Shown: in pieces, positions 45,458-57,300 of the stretch
How positions within the stretch are numbered: the first letter of the stretch is position 1
How the letters are laid out: every line of letters begins with the position of its first letter
NCBI GenBank assembly: GCA_021209875.1
Contig: JAGYVD010000008.1
Span: forward strand, 620,001-684,000
From: Rosellinia necatrix
Lineage: Eukaryota > Ascomycota > Sordariomycetes > Xylariales > Xylariaceae
Reading direction: 5' to 3'
Length of the DNA: 64,000 bases
Made by a program: the position numbers and the translations under genes
The notes under the pieces: generated by a model
What the model was told of the DNA's origin: nothing
The model's database searches: none
Seen by the model: the letters and a program-made list of their open reading frames with translations, nothing else

Positions 45458-48191
45458 CTATTCGAAGAAAACCTCGGCGTCCTTGAACTCGTAAAGCCCC
45501 TGCACCCGCTTCCATTTGAAGTCCTCCGTCTTCGTCAGTTTCAATCTCACCTCGTTCACATGCCGCCCGATGCGAGCGAGTCTGGTGCCGTCCGCGCCAC
45601 CGCCGCCGCCGCCGCTACCGCTACCGCCGTCCGTCGGAATCCGGCTCAGGTCGTCGCATATGAGCCGCGCCTTCTCCTGCCGCCCCTGGTGCTCCACGAC
45701 GGTCAGGTACGTGCCCCGGCGGTGGTCGAGGCAGACGATGGCGTGCCCGCGCGGGGCGACGACCTTGAGCAGGGCCAGGCCGCTCAGCATGAGCGTCATG
45801 GCGCTGATGGGCCGGTCGATGGAGAAGCCGTTGCCCACGTCGTCCGTCTGGTTGCGGAACACGGAGTTGTACGGGCCCCGGGTGAGCAGGATGCTGCCGC
45901 CGCAGTCGTCGTGGAGGAGCTTCGCCATCACGAGCTGCTCGCCCACCCCCGAGGCCGAGACGAGCTCGGACACGGAGCGGCAGCGCACCCGCCACCGCAG
46001 GAAGTCGCTCCAGTTCCAGTGCTCCACCCGGACGTTCTTGCAGATGAGCACCACGAAGGCCGCCAGGACCCAGGTGTATGTGGCGAGGTTGAAGGGGTCC
46101 ACGCCCTTGATCCGCTCCCCGACCGTGAAGCCGATCGCCAGGCCTCCGCCGCCGAGGATCGCCGCGGCCAACATCACGCTCGCCACGTAAAACCTGTTGG
46201 ACACCGTCACGGACGACTCGTCGACAACCCAGTCCTGCATGTCCACGCAATACTCATCGAGCCTCTCTTGGACCACCTTGCTGGCGCACCGCGTATCTTC
46301 GGTCTGGGTATTCCATGTCTTGTCCCCCCACGCATCTTCTCCTTCTTTACTGAGCAGTTTGCAGCGTGAGAACCGCTGCTCATCGAACGCTTTCGAGAGT
46401 CGGAGGATTTTCCTGTTGGCGGCCTCGACGTCGAAGCGGCTTGTGTAGAGCCGACAAAAGGCCCCGAACTGGCCTTCCTGGAACGGGGTCACGACGTCTT
46501 CCACACCGCCGGTAAGAGCCATCATAGTCCGGAAGCTGGTGAAGTTGGAGAGTAGGATTGGGCTTGTCACAATCATGGGGACCATGACGGTAACGATATC
46601 CTCCAAGTGGCGAAGTTTCAATTGCTTTTTCGACCCGGAGAGCTCGACGTAGTCAATGCCGCCGACCAAAGAGGACTGTGCCCCGGCGGGGCGGTCTTGA
46701 TATGTCCACTCAACGGATGTCTGAAATTCAGGGTCGTACCCTACGTCTCTGGCCTGAGCTGTCCGCCGTTTGTTTTGCTTCTGCAGTTTGTCGAGCTCAC
46801 GCAGTATTTGGTCCAGCATGCACACCGCGGCATGTGCGGTATTGAGCACACCGCGATCGGAGGAGGCCGAGTACTCGAGATCTCTGTCCTGAAAGAGCAC
46901 GGTCTGGCACGTTCAATCAGTCTCGGAGCCATGCACCTCCAGCTAGCAGGGTATCTCAGCGACGACAACGCCTTACCTTGAAGCCCTCGAAGCCGATTTC
47001 ATACACGATGACGCACATCTCGTAGGTCGTAGGCGGGAGCCCGGAGCGGTTCATGAGGCGGAGCGAAAGAAGGATGTACTTCATCGCCCCGTTGATGCCA
47101 GACCGGTATTTATTCTGGTTGACGCAGTAAGAGCCCACGGCCGCCTCGTCTTCGGAGGTCAAGCCCTCCTTGGTGTTCGCGTCGATGATTCGTAGAGCCT
47201 CTTCGCATTCCTCCTCCTCATCCTCAAGGGTCGTGGAGAAGCCCCCGGCAGCTTGGCTCTCCTCCAAGGCGTCCTCTCCCCTCTCGGCAGCTGTGCTCGC
47301 GCTGTCACCTAGATCTACAAGCAAATACTTCATCTTCGCGACCCTTGCCGCTAAAATTGCAATCACATTGTTGACCCAGAATGGACCGGACGCCGTTTGA
47401 CTGACCAATCGAGCCAGGAGAGCTGAAATGTAATCAATGAGAGCAAAAGTAGCCTTGAGGCGATCGATTGGGTGACACCCCGACCTTTGTGTATCAGAGG
47501 TGGCCACGTTCGCGGCCACATGGGCTTGCTGCACCATGTTCTGGAGCCGCTCCCGGTTGGCAATGCGAGGGCACGATCTAATGTTGATGCATTCGTTGTC
47601 GAGAAGGCACAGTGAGAGTGCCGTTGATATGTTTTTAGATATCCGTGACAGTTGCAGATATCCCGGTTCGTCGCCCTGGAGGCTCGTCAAGAACCCGCTG
47701 CCGCCCAAGAGGACAGGCTGTGTCGGGTCTCTGATTACCTCTACAAGTCTAGCGGCCTCATTCCTCCGTAACCCTTTGGCAGTCGCGGAGTCGACGTGAT
47801 AAGCGTCTAAGCTATCGAACTCCGGAAACGACCGACTCCGCCCGGTATTTGGTTCCAACTCATTCATGACGTCGTCAAGCGAGCAATTAACTGGCTGTCC
47901 TCGTCTCGGTAGGTCGCCACCACCCCCTGGCGGAGTTGTCGGCTTCTCGGTGGCCCCCATCGCGGGGTGGACTAGACGAGGTCGTCTAAGACGCCATTGC
48001 CGCCGCCAGATCCGTGATAGATGCTTGCCGGTGGATGGATAAGTGGCAGCTCGAGACAGCATCGCACTAGAATTACGTCGTAGTGGCTGCGGCCGGGTAG
48101 TTACTACAGGCTCAAACTCCTTTGATGGCGTTAGAGCAGGCGATCCCACCCCCCTCGACGGCGACGAGGTTGTATCGTTTTCATCCATCAT
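45458..48191 (-). CDS. Unknown two-TM membrane-associated protein, 886 aa
   Basis: Exon 1 (48191-46977) and exon 2 (46903-45458) are joined by a 73-bp intron with donor GTAAGG and acceptor GCCAG in phase 0. The N-terminal 130 residues are disordered and basic. Residues about 220-400 are helical. Residues about 640-665 (ASVMLAAAILGGGGLAIGF) and 678-695 (YTWVLAAFVVLICKNV) are two candidate membrane helices separated by a short loop. A Gly-rich run (GGSGSGGGGGG) sits near residue 830. I do not recognise the family, but such proteins occur as uncharacterised fungal hypotheticals. Composition of the second exon is notably GC-rich. It lies between two AAA genes, and reading frames are intact. A role cannot be assigned. 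Confidence 0.75.
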
Positions 48192-48507
48192 GGCTTCCGG
48201 TTGTCGACGATGTTGAAGCTATGTATATCCGTGACACTTCGTGGGGAACTCTGATCACAAACTCGATTTCGTTTCTCTGGAAAATCGAAGTTACCGGCGG
48301 AGCACGATCAAATCCGTCTTTGCAATGTCTGTTTCCATGTTGGGCTGCGTTGAACATCAGGGATGGTGACTCGTCGCAGTGCGTTAACTGCCATAACACG
48401 AACATTGCAAGCTAATAGGGGAGGCTACCGGCCGCCCCCTTGCGGGCCACCCGTAGGACCTGAAAACCAATGACGTCCTTGGGGGGTATTTCTAAAGCCC
48501 GGTTACA
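48192..48507. promoter_or_regulatory. Upstream region of the membrane-protein gene
   Basis: Holds the probable promoter and leader of the minus-strand gene. Short open frames on both strands overlap it without coding features. Confidence 0.4.
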
Positions 48508-48620
48508 TGCTACAGTATGCCAGCAGTAGGAACCAGACGGTGCAGCCCACTTACGTACACTACATGCCGTAATACCTGCACGGCCAACCAACCAGTTGGT
48601 CCCCATCCTTTTCTGTAGCA
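48508..48620. mobile_element. MITE-like element, copy 2, 113 bp
   Basis: It begins TGCTACAG and ends CTGTAGCA, the same 8-bp inverted ends as the copy at 15427-15535, and shares most of the interior. This copy retains C and G where the other has T and A. It lies between the membrane-protein gene and the single-AAA gene. No obvious target duplication. Confidence 0.65.
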
Positions 48621-49472
48621 GTGGCATATTATAAAACAGAAGCTTTTATAAAATAAAAATAGTAAAAAAGCGTGTTGGATAGTTAAAATTATATATTATA
48701 ACGTGTTAAATGGTATTAATAAATCCGAAAATAAAACATGGAACCTCAATAAACGCTGTATTGCTGTCAAAATCAGTTGAATAATAAGTCATCAATTAAA
48801 TTGGCTGTATTTGGGGTGCAGTGAACCGTGAGGCGTTAGCCCATAGCCTCTCCCCCTCTCCCCCCTCCCACAGCAGCGCCATGTTAGAAAGTAAAAGGCT
48901 GGGTACCAACTCACAAGCTTTTTAGACGCCAACCAGGCTAGCGATCCACGCCGAGTGTTACGTATGCCCTTGCCCTTCAGCTAGCTTGGATGCACATCGT
49001 AAGCGCAGCAACAAAGTGATGCTGCCGCATCGATCCGTACCATCTGTTATTCGTAGCTGCGGCATTCGTTTGCGATCATGGCGTCGCAGCTGAGCGGTGC
49101 TCGCGTAGAGGTGCGTTATTCGTTCATTCGCGGTCCCCCCCATGATAGGCTATGACGGCAAATTCACTCCTCGTTGGCTGCTGTACGGCTTAAGTGCGGG
49201 GTTGATGCAAGCTGAATGTCGGCGTTTACGTCTACATGTATGTACGTAGGACACGTCGACCCTGTGAAGAGGCGGTTGTAACCATACGGTGGTGTGGGAA
49301 TATGTTCAAGATGCCTAGTTGGAGCTCGGCGGTCTTTCCAAGCCATATCGAACATGGAAAGGATTGAGAACGGGGAATTCGGACTAAAACAGGCCGTAAG
49401 AGCCTCATTCCGAACATTAGCCCAAGAATTCGTGACCCGTTTCTTTCGGGGGGCGTCAATGTCAAGGCTCTC
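48621..49472. other. Intergenic, possibly containing 5' exons of the AAA gene
   Basis: The first 200 bases are AT-rich. The downstream AAA frame remains open a little upstream of 49473 (GGVNVKALVLYLPG is readable), so upstream exons may lie here, but I could not define them. Confidence 0.4.
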
Positions 49473-51259
49473 GTGTTGTATCTTCCCGGTACTACTACAT
49501 TCAGAAGAAATCTTTGTATCATATACGGCTACGTTCTTGGCCACAAGATATCACAGAAGCAGCTCGTTATGACCCTGACGCGAGCTGGAGAAGACGACCA
49601 TGGCCTCTCAGCTTATGCGAACGCATTCGCGAGGGCCCAAAAGAGGCTAGGCTCTTTGGAGCCAGAGCATGAGTTCCCTGAGACGGATGCTCCTGTAAAC
49701 AGAATCCCCGACCAGCCGAATGAAGATCCCTTTGCAGACTCTCACCCAGAGCACCCGCCTACAGGGAAACCCAACAACGACAATTTCTTGAAACTGACCC
49801 AGACGAATGAGGCTAGGCCTCATGGAGCCAATGAACGAATTCCGAAGCCGTTTGAAAACCATTCCGAGGTCAAGGTCCGGGTGGTGAACGAGAACGGGGA
49901 GCCGATTCCACCCTGGCGCGGGGGCCAAGACATGACCGCGCCCAAGTCCTTCGACGACATCAGACTGAACAGCACGTCGCAGAATAACCTGCTGAACGTG
50001 AAGGAGAGTATTAGGTTAGCAGACGACTGGTCCGAGGCGGAGGTCAGCTTTGAAAACAACAAAAGCTGGAGGGGCCCGCCATCTTGGCTTCCCAAACGGC
50101 GCGGTGATGGCGACGGCGGCGATTCGTCAGACGACGACAAACCGGCTAAGGACCCCAACGATGAGGCGTATGATAGCGATCTCGTCACCGAGGCGTCTGG
50201 GGAGGTCCGCGTCGTGCGTGTGCACGAAAAGAAGATGAGAAAATGGCGGGCCTTGGCTTCGGGTCGGTTCGAGAACATGCTATTGGAGTGCATCGTGAAT
50301 ATAGGTAGGTAGTAGTAATCCGCTCTGCGCTCCCCTTGGGCACAAGGATAGCTTTTCTAACAGCCTGTTCCTCTGGATTAGATCACATCCCCGCGGAGTA
50401 CAAGAACATATACGTCGATAGAGAGATTATCAAAGAGCTGGAACGGGTGACCCGGCTGTCACTCGAACGGAAGAAGTCCTTTAGCTGCGGCGTCCTGAAG
50501 GGAAACCGGGTCACGGGCGCCATCCTCTGGGGCCCGCCTGGTACCGGGAAGACCCTCTTGGCCAAGGGCCTCGCCAAGCAGTCGGGTTGCAACATGCTTT
50601 CCATCTCAACCGCCGAGCTCTGGCAGAAATGCCACGGCGAGGACGAAAAAGTCATCAAGGCTCTCTTCTCCTTGGGCCGGAAGCTCCATCCCTGCATCAT
50701 CTTCCTGGACGAAGCTGATGCCATGCTCGGCGCACGAAAGGCCGGAGAGAAGCGGCATATTCGCTCCATGCTCAACCAGTTCCTCATGGAATGGGATGGG
50801 CTCATGAGCGGCTTGAACTCGCCTTTCATTCTCCTGGCCACCAACCGGCCCATGGATTTAGATCCTGCGGTGCTCCGTCGCGCCCCTGTGCACATCCACC
50901 TCGACGTCCCGTCTTCTTGGGAGAGACAACAGATTCTCAAGTTGTTGCTCGCGGACGAAAAACTGCAGCCTGGCCTCACCGCCGCCGGCATCGCCAGCCA
51001 GACGCACAAGTACACCGGCTCCGACCTCAAGAACATGTGCGTCACGGCGGCCACTCACTGCGTCGACGAGCAGGCCGAAGCAGGGCTGGAAGACACCACG
51101 GAGAGAACCTTGACGTGGGAGCACTTCAGACGGGCCATGAAGACGGTCAGGCCTACTAATTTGAGTGGTACGATGAGGAACGAGTTTCAAAAGTTCCAGA
51201 ATAAGAGGCCAGTGCCGGAGAACAACGGCCATAGTCATCACGAGGAGGACGAAGAGTGA
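49473..51259 (+). CDS. AAA ATPase of the Msp1/spastin-like meiotic-clade type
   Basis: Exon 1 ends at about 50304, and a 77-bp intron (donor GTAGGT, acceptor GGATTAG) leads to exon 2, which ends at 51259. Exon 1 has an Asp/Glu/Pro-rich region and ends ENMLLECIVNI. Exon 2 opens DHIPAEYKNIYVD and holds a complete AAA module: Walker A GPPGTGKT, Walker B IIFLDEADAM, LATNRPMDLDPAVLRR with its arginine finger pair, and a C-terminal lid with YTGSDLKNMCVTAA. This arrangement (a conserved LxLLECxVNxDxIPxxYxD lead-in) is typical of fungal AAA proteins related to Msp1/Yta/spastin, which remodel or extract proteins. All motifs are intact. The true start is uncertain: 49473 is not an ATG, and the first good ATG is MTLTRAGEDDHG at about 49569. 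The substrate is unknown. Confidence 0.75.
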
Positions 51260-52298
51260 GTTCCTCGAGAGGCAGGCCTTACCGGACCGAGGACAGGACC
51301 CTCTAGACGCCTCTTCCATCTAAGTAACCGTAGAAAATATATAGGTCTGCGAAAGAGAAAGCCTGTGTTACGTTTTTCAACTTCGGTGCCCGTTCTATAC
51401 TCAAAGGAGTCGAGGGCTTAAGAACGAATGGGAGCGCGAGACGAGCGTATTCCATGTCGCCTCCGGATATGCCCCGTTGAAGTACTCCTTCCTTGGCTGC
51501 TAAGAAACGTTGTCCGTCGTCGCGTTTCCCGTCGCCTCCTCCTCGTTCTGAAATGCTGCGGGTCGGAAATTATAGAAATCGACACCCCATTTCGCACGCC
51601 TCTCGATGGAGGGTGCAAGGTAGGATGGCACGATGTCAGTCCGCGATTGGAGGATCTCCAATGCATTTAACATGATATGATCTGGAGCTCTGTTGGCATT
51701 CGGGGATCGGACCTGTCGATCTGTGCCACGATGATTGATTTATCCGCGTCTTCGCGTCTCGCCAGGCGCCTGCGCTTCCGGGGATTGGGTACCTCCGGTG
51801 CTGGGTCATCTACTAGGTCATCTACTGGGTCATCGACGGAGCCTTGGGGCTTAATATCGTCAAGCCACGATAGTACGTTCATTCCGTCGTTTGGAAGTGA
51901 GTTGTATGAAGGCAACAGGCAACGTATATATAACTATATGGAATGGGGGCTGTTTTAGGTAGCAAGTGGCAGGTTTCAGTGCACTGCTTCTTCCCTTTAG
52001 TACGTAGTTAGTTATTAGGGTCCACTGTTGGGTCCCCGGGCAACCAGTGTGCGTGCGGGGCAGTCTCATTACGTACCTAGGTACCTCTAACCTACACCAC
52101 TTAGAAATGCATGGGTGCTAAATGGTCCTAGTGTATTGACCCCCCCTTGTCACTGGAGCTCGGCGGGTATGTAGTGTATCTATCTCAACTTTATTTCGTC
52201 GACATCTTCGATCGTCCCGACAGACATACAGCAAACCCCCCCCTCCCCCCCCCACACACACACACTCTCTCTCTCTCTCCGCCGGCGGAACCACGACC
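51260..52298. other. Intergenic region with a relic ORF and low-complexity DNA
   Basis: Contains the short minus-strand frame listed next, GGTACC/CCTAGG-type words at about 52068-52085, and a C-run followed by CACA and CTCT repeats (about 52234-52281) directly upstream of NDUFA2. Confidence 0.5.
51667..51915 (-). pseudogene. Possible N-terminal relic of a PD-(D/E)XK-type fungal protein, 82 aa
   Basis: The frame reads with MNVLSWLDDIKP near its start, an acidic VDDPVDDLVDD stretch, then PRKRRRLARRED. A tryptophan-containing WLDDI-like segment followed by a PRKRRR basic patch is a layout I associate with the N termini of fungal proteins that carry a PD-(D/E)XK domain further on. No such domain follows; the frame ends after PTELQIISC. 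It could be a truncated copy or an unspliced first exon. The assignment is weak. Confidence 0.25.
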
Positions 52299-53077
52299 AT
52301 GTCGGCAAAATACGCCTTCACCAAGACCCTAAAGGAGGTCCGCTTCCTGTTCTGCCAGAGCGAGACCGGCACTGCGACGAGGTGCGTCTCAATCACCCCA
52401 TCTATCCATCTGCCGTCCATCCGCCGTCCATCCACCTATCTATGAATATATTTCAACGACGCCGCACCTGCACCGATACATAAACCTCGTATATCCTGCC
52501 AATGGCGGCCGCGGACAGACGAGCGACCAGGCGGATGAACAATGAATAAAAGCTAACGGACGGATATCTTCTGCGCAGGACATTCCTCACGCGCGCATAC
52601 CCGACCATGAAGAAGAACAACCCACACACGCCCATCCTCATCCGCGAAGCAGCCGGCACCGTCCCCAAGATCTACGCTCGATACGGTTCGTCTTAAACCC
52701 TGAATATCCCCGTTGACCCCCCCCCTCACCCCCCCTTCCCCTCATTCCCGGCGTCCTGTCCGCGAAAAAATGCGCGACGACGGGCAAGGGAGCATTAAAA
52801 GAAGGGAGAAAAGAAGATGGACCGGAATTCGACAGACAGACAGACGGACAGACAGACAGACATACTGACGATAGACGGGGTACAGAGTTCGGGAAGGAGA
52901 AGAGCCAATCATTAGAAGGTGCGTAGTGAACAACAGAAACCCATTCCTTTCTTCCTTCCGTGAATCAAAGTGGGAAATAGCATATGCAGTGAACCAGGGG
53001 GGTTAATATTAGGAGCAGGACTATCTGACAAGCAAATCGAGGATGCCGTCTCGACGCTCGTCAAGGAGGACGTATGA
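52299..53077 (+). CDS. NDUFA2: NADH:ubiquinone oxidoreductase subunit NDUFA2 (B8), 95 aa
   Basis: Four exons (52299-52381, 52579-52685, 52886-52918, 53013-53077) join to exactly 96 codons including stop. The protein starts MSAKYAFTKTLKEVRFLFCQ, continues TRTFLTRAYPTMKKNNPHTPILIREA and ends SDKQIEDAVSTLVKEDV. This is the thioredoxin-fold NDUFA2/B8 accessory subunit of mitochondrial complex I; the LRFLFCQ and NPxTPILIREA segments are the family hallmarks. Its length matches the usual 95-105 residues. Introns are 197, 200 and 94 nt. It acts in the peripheral arm of complex I at the inner membrane. It is a conserved single-copy gene and marks the return to core genome. Confidence 0.95.
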
Positions 53078-54316
53078 TATCTGTACTGTCCCGATCTGTG
53101 TTCATACCCCTTACCAAAAAGTAGACGGGGGATTTAGAAAGGAGGGTAGTTAGTGTAAGCCAAACGAACGACATGCCCAGCAGAGCTCAAACGCGTGATC
53201 CCCGTTATCACATAATCGGGGGTTCGGATGTGTATGATATATCTATCAGCCCATGAATTTTACCTTGAGGAGACAATACTCCCACAGATAAACCAACCCT
53301 ATCTATGTATGGCAAGGAAATACTGGCGAATGCTATGGTTTTTTCAAACCGTCACAACCTTTGAGCCCAGCAAAATGCGGGCTCATTGGGCATAAGCAAA
53401 GCGGAACGAATAATCTCTGACACTACATATAGATAGGCATGGCGTGTCCCCGGTACCAAATTAGTCGTCACCGTCCACGTAATAATATACCTAACCCACA
53501 ATTACGAAATCATGAATCACCGAAGAAGAAAAGAAAAAAAGATTCCCTAGTTGGTAGGATAGCCTGTTTTTATTTGTATGCTTGTGACTGACTGAATGAC
53601 TGACTACCTTACGTTGTAAAAAAAAAAAATTCGACCCGAATCATCAAACAACACCCCTCTTTACCCCTCCCTCGCCGGTCGAACGACTCCTAATAAGCAC
53701 GAGAAAACTCCGTATCCCTTAGAAAAACAAAATCAAAAAAAAAAAAATATCAAAATACCGCAAACAATTCCGTGTTTCCTGTACAATACAAATAGGGTGA
53801 AGAGTTTCCCTGACAAAGGGGATGAAAAAAAAAAAAAAATCACCGAAAAGTCTTGTTACTTAGGCAGCAAAAAGAAGAAGAAAAAAACCCCCCCAACCGA
53901 AAAAACCAAACCGGGTCAGATTTTCCCCTTTCCCCCTTTTTTTCCCATCCACTTTCCTATCCGGTGGGGATCCGCGGGTATGCAAAGGAAGGGGGTTTTA
54001 TACCAAGAAGTTGGTAATTCGTTCCCGTCGTCACCCTTGTGTTGTAGGGGGACTGTTGGTTTTTTTTTTTTTTTTCAATCAGGTTTTTTTTGTTTTTCTG
54101 TCTCTTTTTTTTTTTTGAGGGGATTTCTTCCTTTTTCTCTTCTTCTTTTCCAGAACAACAGTGTAAGAGAGAGAGAGAGACAAAAGCACAGTAGTTAAAA
54201 TTAGTCGCGAGACCATCAAACGAAACCGATGACAATAACGACGTAACAACGATGGCGGCGATTCGGAGGGGAGGGTGGGTTATGTGTGCGTGCGAGTCTT
54301 TATGCGTTGTCGGTGA
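53078..54316. other. Intergenic region with homopolymer runs
   Basis: Contains the 3' ends of NDUFA2 and the large minus-strand gene. Long A runs (about 53620, 53730, 53830) and T runs (about 54060, 54105), plus an AG repeat near 54170-54182. No gene seen. Confidence 0.7.
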
Positions 54317-57300
54317 TCAACCGCCCTTGCGGTCGCCAGGATCGGCGGGCTCCGGCTCTGGCTCCGACGGCGGGCTCGTCCCATTGCCAGGTCTGGGTTT
54401 CGCGTGGCGGCCGCCCTTAGCAACAGTAGCGGGAGAGACTGTTCGCGGGGTGGTGGGCACCGGGGCCGAGGTTCCCGGACCGACCCTAGCCCAGGCCGAG
54501 ATCAGGGGCACGGGCGCAAGGCCGCGCGATGGCCGCGACGCCGACGCCGATGTGGGGCGCGGCGGCGGAGGTGGTAGCATGGGGAAGTCATCTTGCGCTA
54601 TGAGCGGTGGCAGCACGACTCTGGGGGTAAGGGGGAGTGGCGAGCGAGGTGGGGACCTCGGGGTTGACGATAACGACTGTTGAGCTGCTGTTGTCGCCGT
54701 CGCCTCTGACCTTTGCTGTTGCGGCTGGCGTTCCTCGGTCTGGGTTTGGGGTTTGGGCGCCCAGACGTTGCTCTTAGGTTTCGGGGCCTCGTTTTCCTTT
54801 TTGGCTGTCGACTCCTTTGCCTCCTTCTTGGGCTCCTCCGGTGCCTTGGCTTCAGGCTCGTTCGCCGCCTTCTCGGGCTTGCTGTTGCCGCCGCTGGGGG
54901 CTCGGGTCCCGATCACGACCATGCCGGTGGCGGGTGCGGGCTTCGGTGCCTTCGTCTTTGTGAATCTGGGCTTTTTCTTGCCCCGGGGTGATGCAGCGGC
55001 TGCGGTAGTATTGGTAGCCGAAGCTTCAGCTGCAGGAGCCGAAGTGGTATTAGGTTCTTTGACCACGTCAGAACTCATTTTAGACTTGCCACGTTTGACA
55101 TTTGGAGATTCGTTCCTCTTAGTGTCCTTGACACTTGGGGACTCGCTTCTTTTAATGTCCTTGGCGCTTTGAGATCTGCCCTTCTTCGTGCCCTTGACAC
55201 TTGGGGATCTGCTCGCCTCAGTGTCCTTGACGCTGGGGGATTTGGTCCTCTTGATGTTCTTGACACTTGGAGATCCGTTATTCTTTGAGTCTCTGACTGT
55301 TGGCTTAGCCTTGATAGACGAAACGTTCGCCTTGTCGTATTTGGCCGGGGCTATGGCCGTGACAGACGAAGCGGTGTCGGTGACATTAGCACCGTCAGGA
55401 TCTGCCTTGGGCTCGGCATGTGTGGCATGTGTAATAGACTTGTCTGTAAGGATTTCACTGCTCTTGTCGTTTCCGGTGGCAGTCATGGTGGTGGCCTCGG
55501 CCTTGGCTTTGCCTTTCACGTCAACTTCTTCCTTGTCGGAGCTTGTGGAAGCATCTTCGCCTTGGCCATTCACGTCAACTTTCTCCACTTCGGAGCTTGT
55601 GAAGGTATCTTTGCTCGCGGGAGTAAGCAACGGTGTGCCTTCAGTGCTAGTATCTTCAACGCTGATACTTCCCGGGATGATCTTGCCAGTGTCAATCTTC
55701 TTGATAGCCAATGGTTGGGCTGAGGCGGGCCTTTGAGCTGTGGGCGAGCTGGGGCCCGACACATAGTTCCTTACTTTCTCGGGAGTCACCTGCCCCTGTG
55801 ATCTCCAAGACATCGTATTCGAAGCAGAGGGAGGGACAAAGTCCACCGCCCCTGGGTTCAGCCGTGAAACACGGGCGCTAGAAACCGAACCAGCATTTGA
55901 TGCATCGCTCGAGATACGTTTGTCAGGACTCGGCTGGTTGGCGTGGCCGTTGGGATTTTCTCGAGGTATGGACGGAGGGTTAGACATAGCATCTTGATAG
56001 GCGGGGAACGGCTCTCCCCCCATCAGCCGATGGATTTCATTCGCAGGAACATTCTCAGGCGGTGTTTCTTTCTGGCCTTGATTTCGATTTTTCTTATTCG
56101 TCTTTTTCTTGCCATTTCTGCCCTGGCTGTTTTTCCCGCCGGAAAAACCGCGTTGCTGCCGTCCGGACCAGGATCCCTGGGAGTTCTGTCGATTTCCCCC
56201 TAATCGGCCACCGTTCAATCCCTCAATGAATGGTTGACCGATGGCATCAGTCTGCTGACCAGAATCGGCTGTTGACCGGATTGTCTGAGTGCCTTGGACG
56301 ACGCCTTGGGGGAACCCCATCTGTTGACTGGCGTCGACCGCGGATGGAAATCGAACACTACCATTCCCGGGACCGGGGAGTGAGGGGGTATTTTGCATCT
56401 CTCGCGACCAGGGGGCGTCAATTGAAGGTCGAGAGTTTTCGGGTTTCATATGAACCGTACCGTAGTTCACGCCTGTACCGGTTTGTTCACCGCGGTCGAC
56501 TCCGTTGCGTCGTTCGAGCGATGGAGCTAGGACATCCCCCGCACCACCACCATGATAGCTTGGTACATGGCGTTGTACATTGATGTTGGCGCGGCCTTGC
56601 TGGTTCAATTCATCGACAACTATTGCTCGGTTGCCATTCGGTCCCCCCGGAACTATGCCTGACTGTGGGACAAGGGCAGGTGTAGGAGGTGGCATATTTA
56701 TGCCTTGTCCTTGATATCCTTGGGTTTGCCCCCAACCTGTATTATGACTTTGGTTGTCCCAACGACGATCACTATCTTTGCGGTAGGAAGAACCACTCTC
56801 CCTACGATGGGAAGAACCACTCTCTCTACGGTAGGAAGAGCCACTCTCTCTACGGTAGGATGAGCCACTCTCTCTACGGTAGGATGAGCCACTCTCTCTA
56901 CGGTAGGATGAGCTAGTGGAGTAACCATTATTTGGTTCGGCACGGCGCCATACTGCATTGCCATTATTTCGTGTGTCGGGATGCCACCGACTCGGTTGCG
57001 CCCGAGTGTAAGGGGAAGCTATATCGACTGTATAGGCGCCCGGGCCTAATCCGTGATGGGTTGGAACAAAGCATGGTTGCTGCGTTGTAAGTGGGCGAGG
57101 ATTGTGTGGAAACCGCTGAAGTTGCTGTGGTTGAGCATATATCGGTTGATGATAGTTGACCGGCGAGCTATGAAGGGGATAAGCGCAGGGGATCAGTGAT
57201 GAATAGGGCATATGTGGTTGCATGTACGGTGGGATATATGACGACAATTGTGGTGGCATATGCGGCGGTCCCTGTGGTGGTATCGACGCCATCATCGGCT

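Noticed and set aside
45560..46369. 269-codon plus-strand ORF rich in Ala, Arg and His
   Set aside because: Antisense shadow of the GC-rich second exon of the membrane-protein gene.
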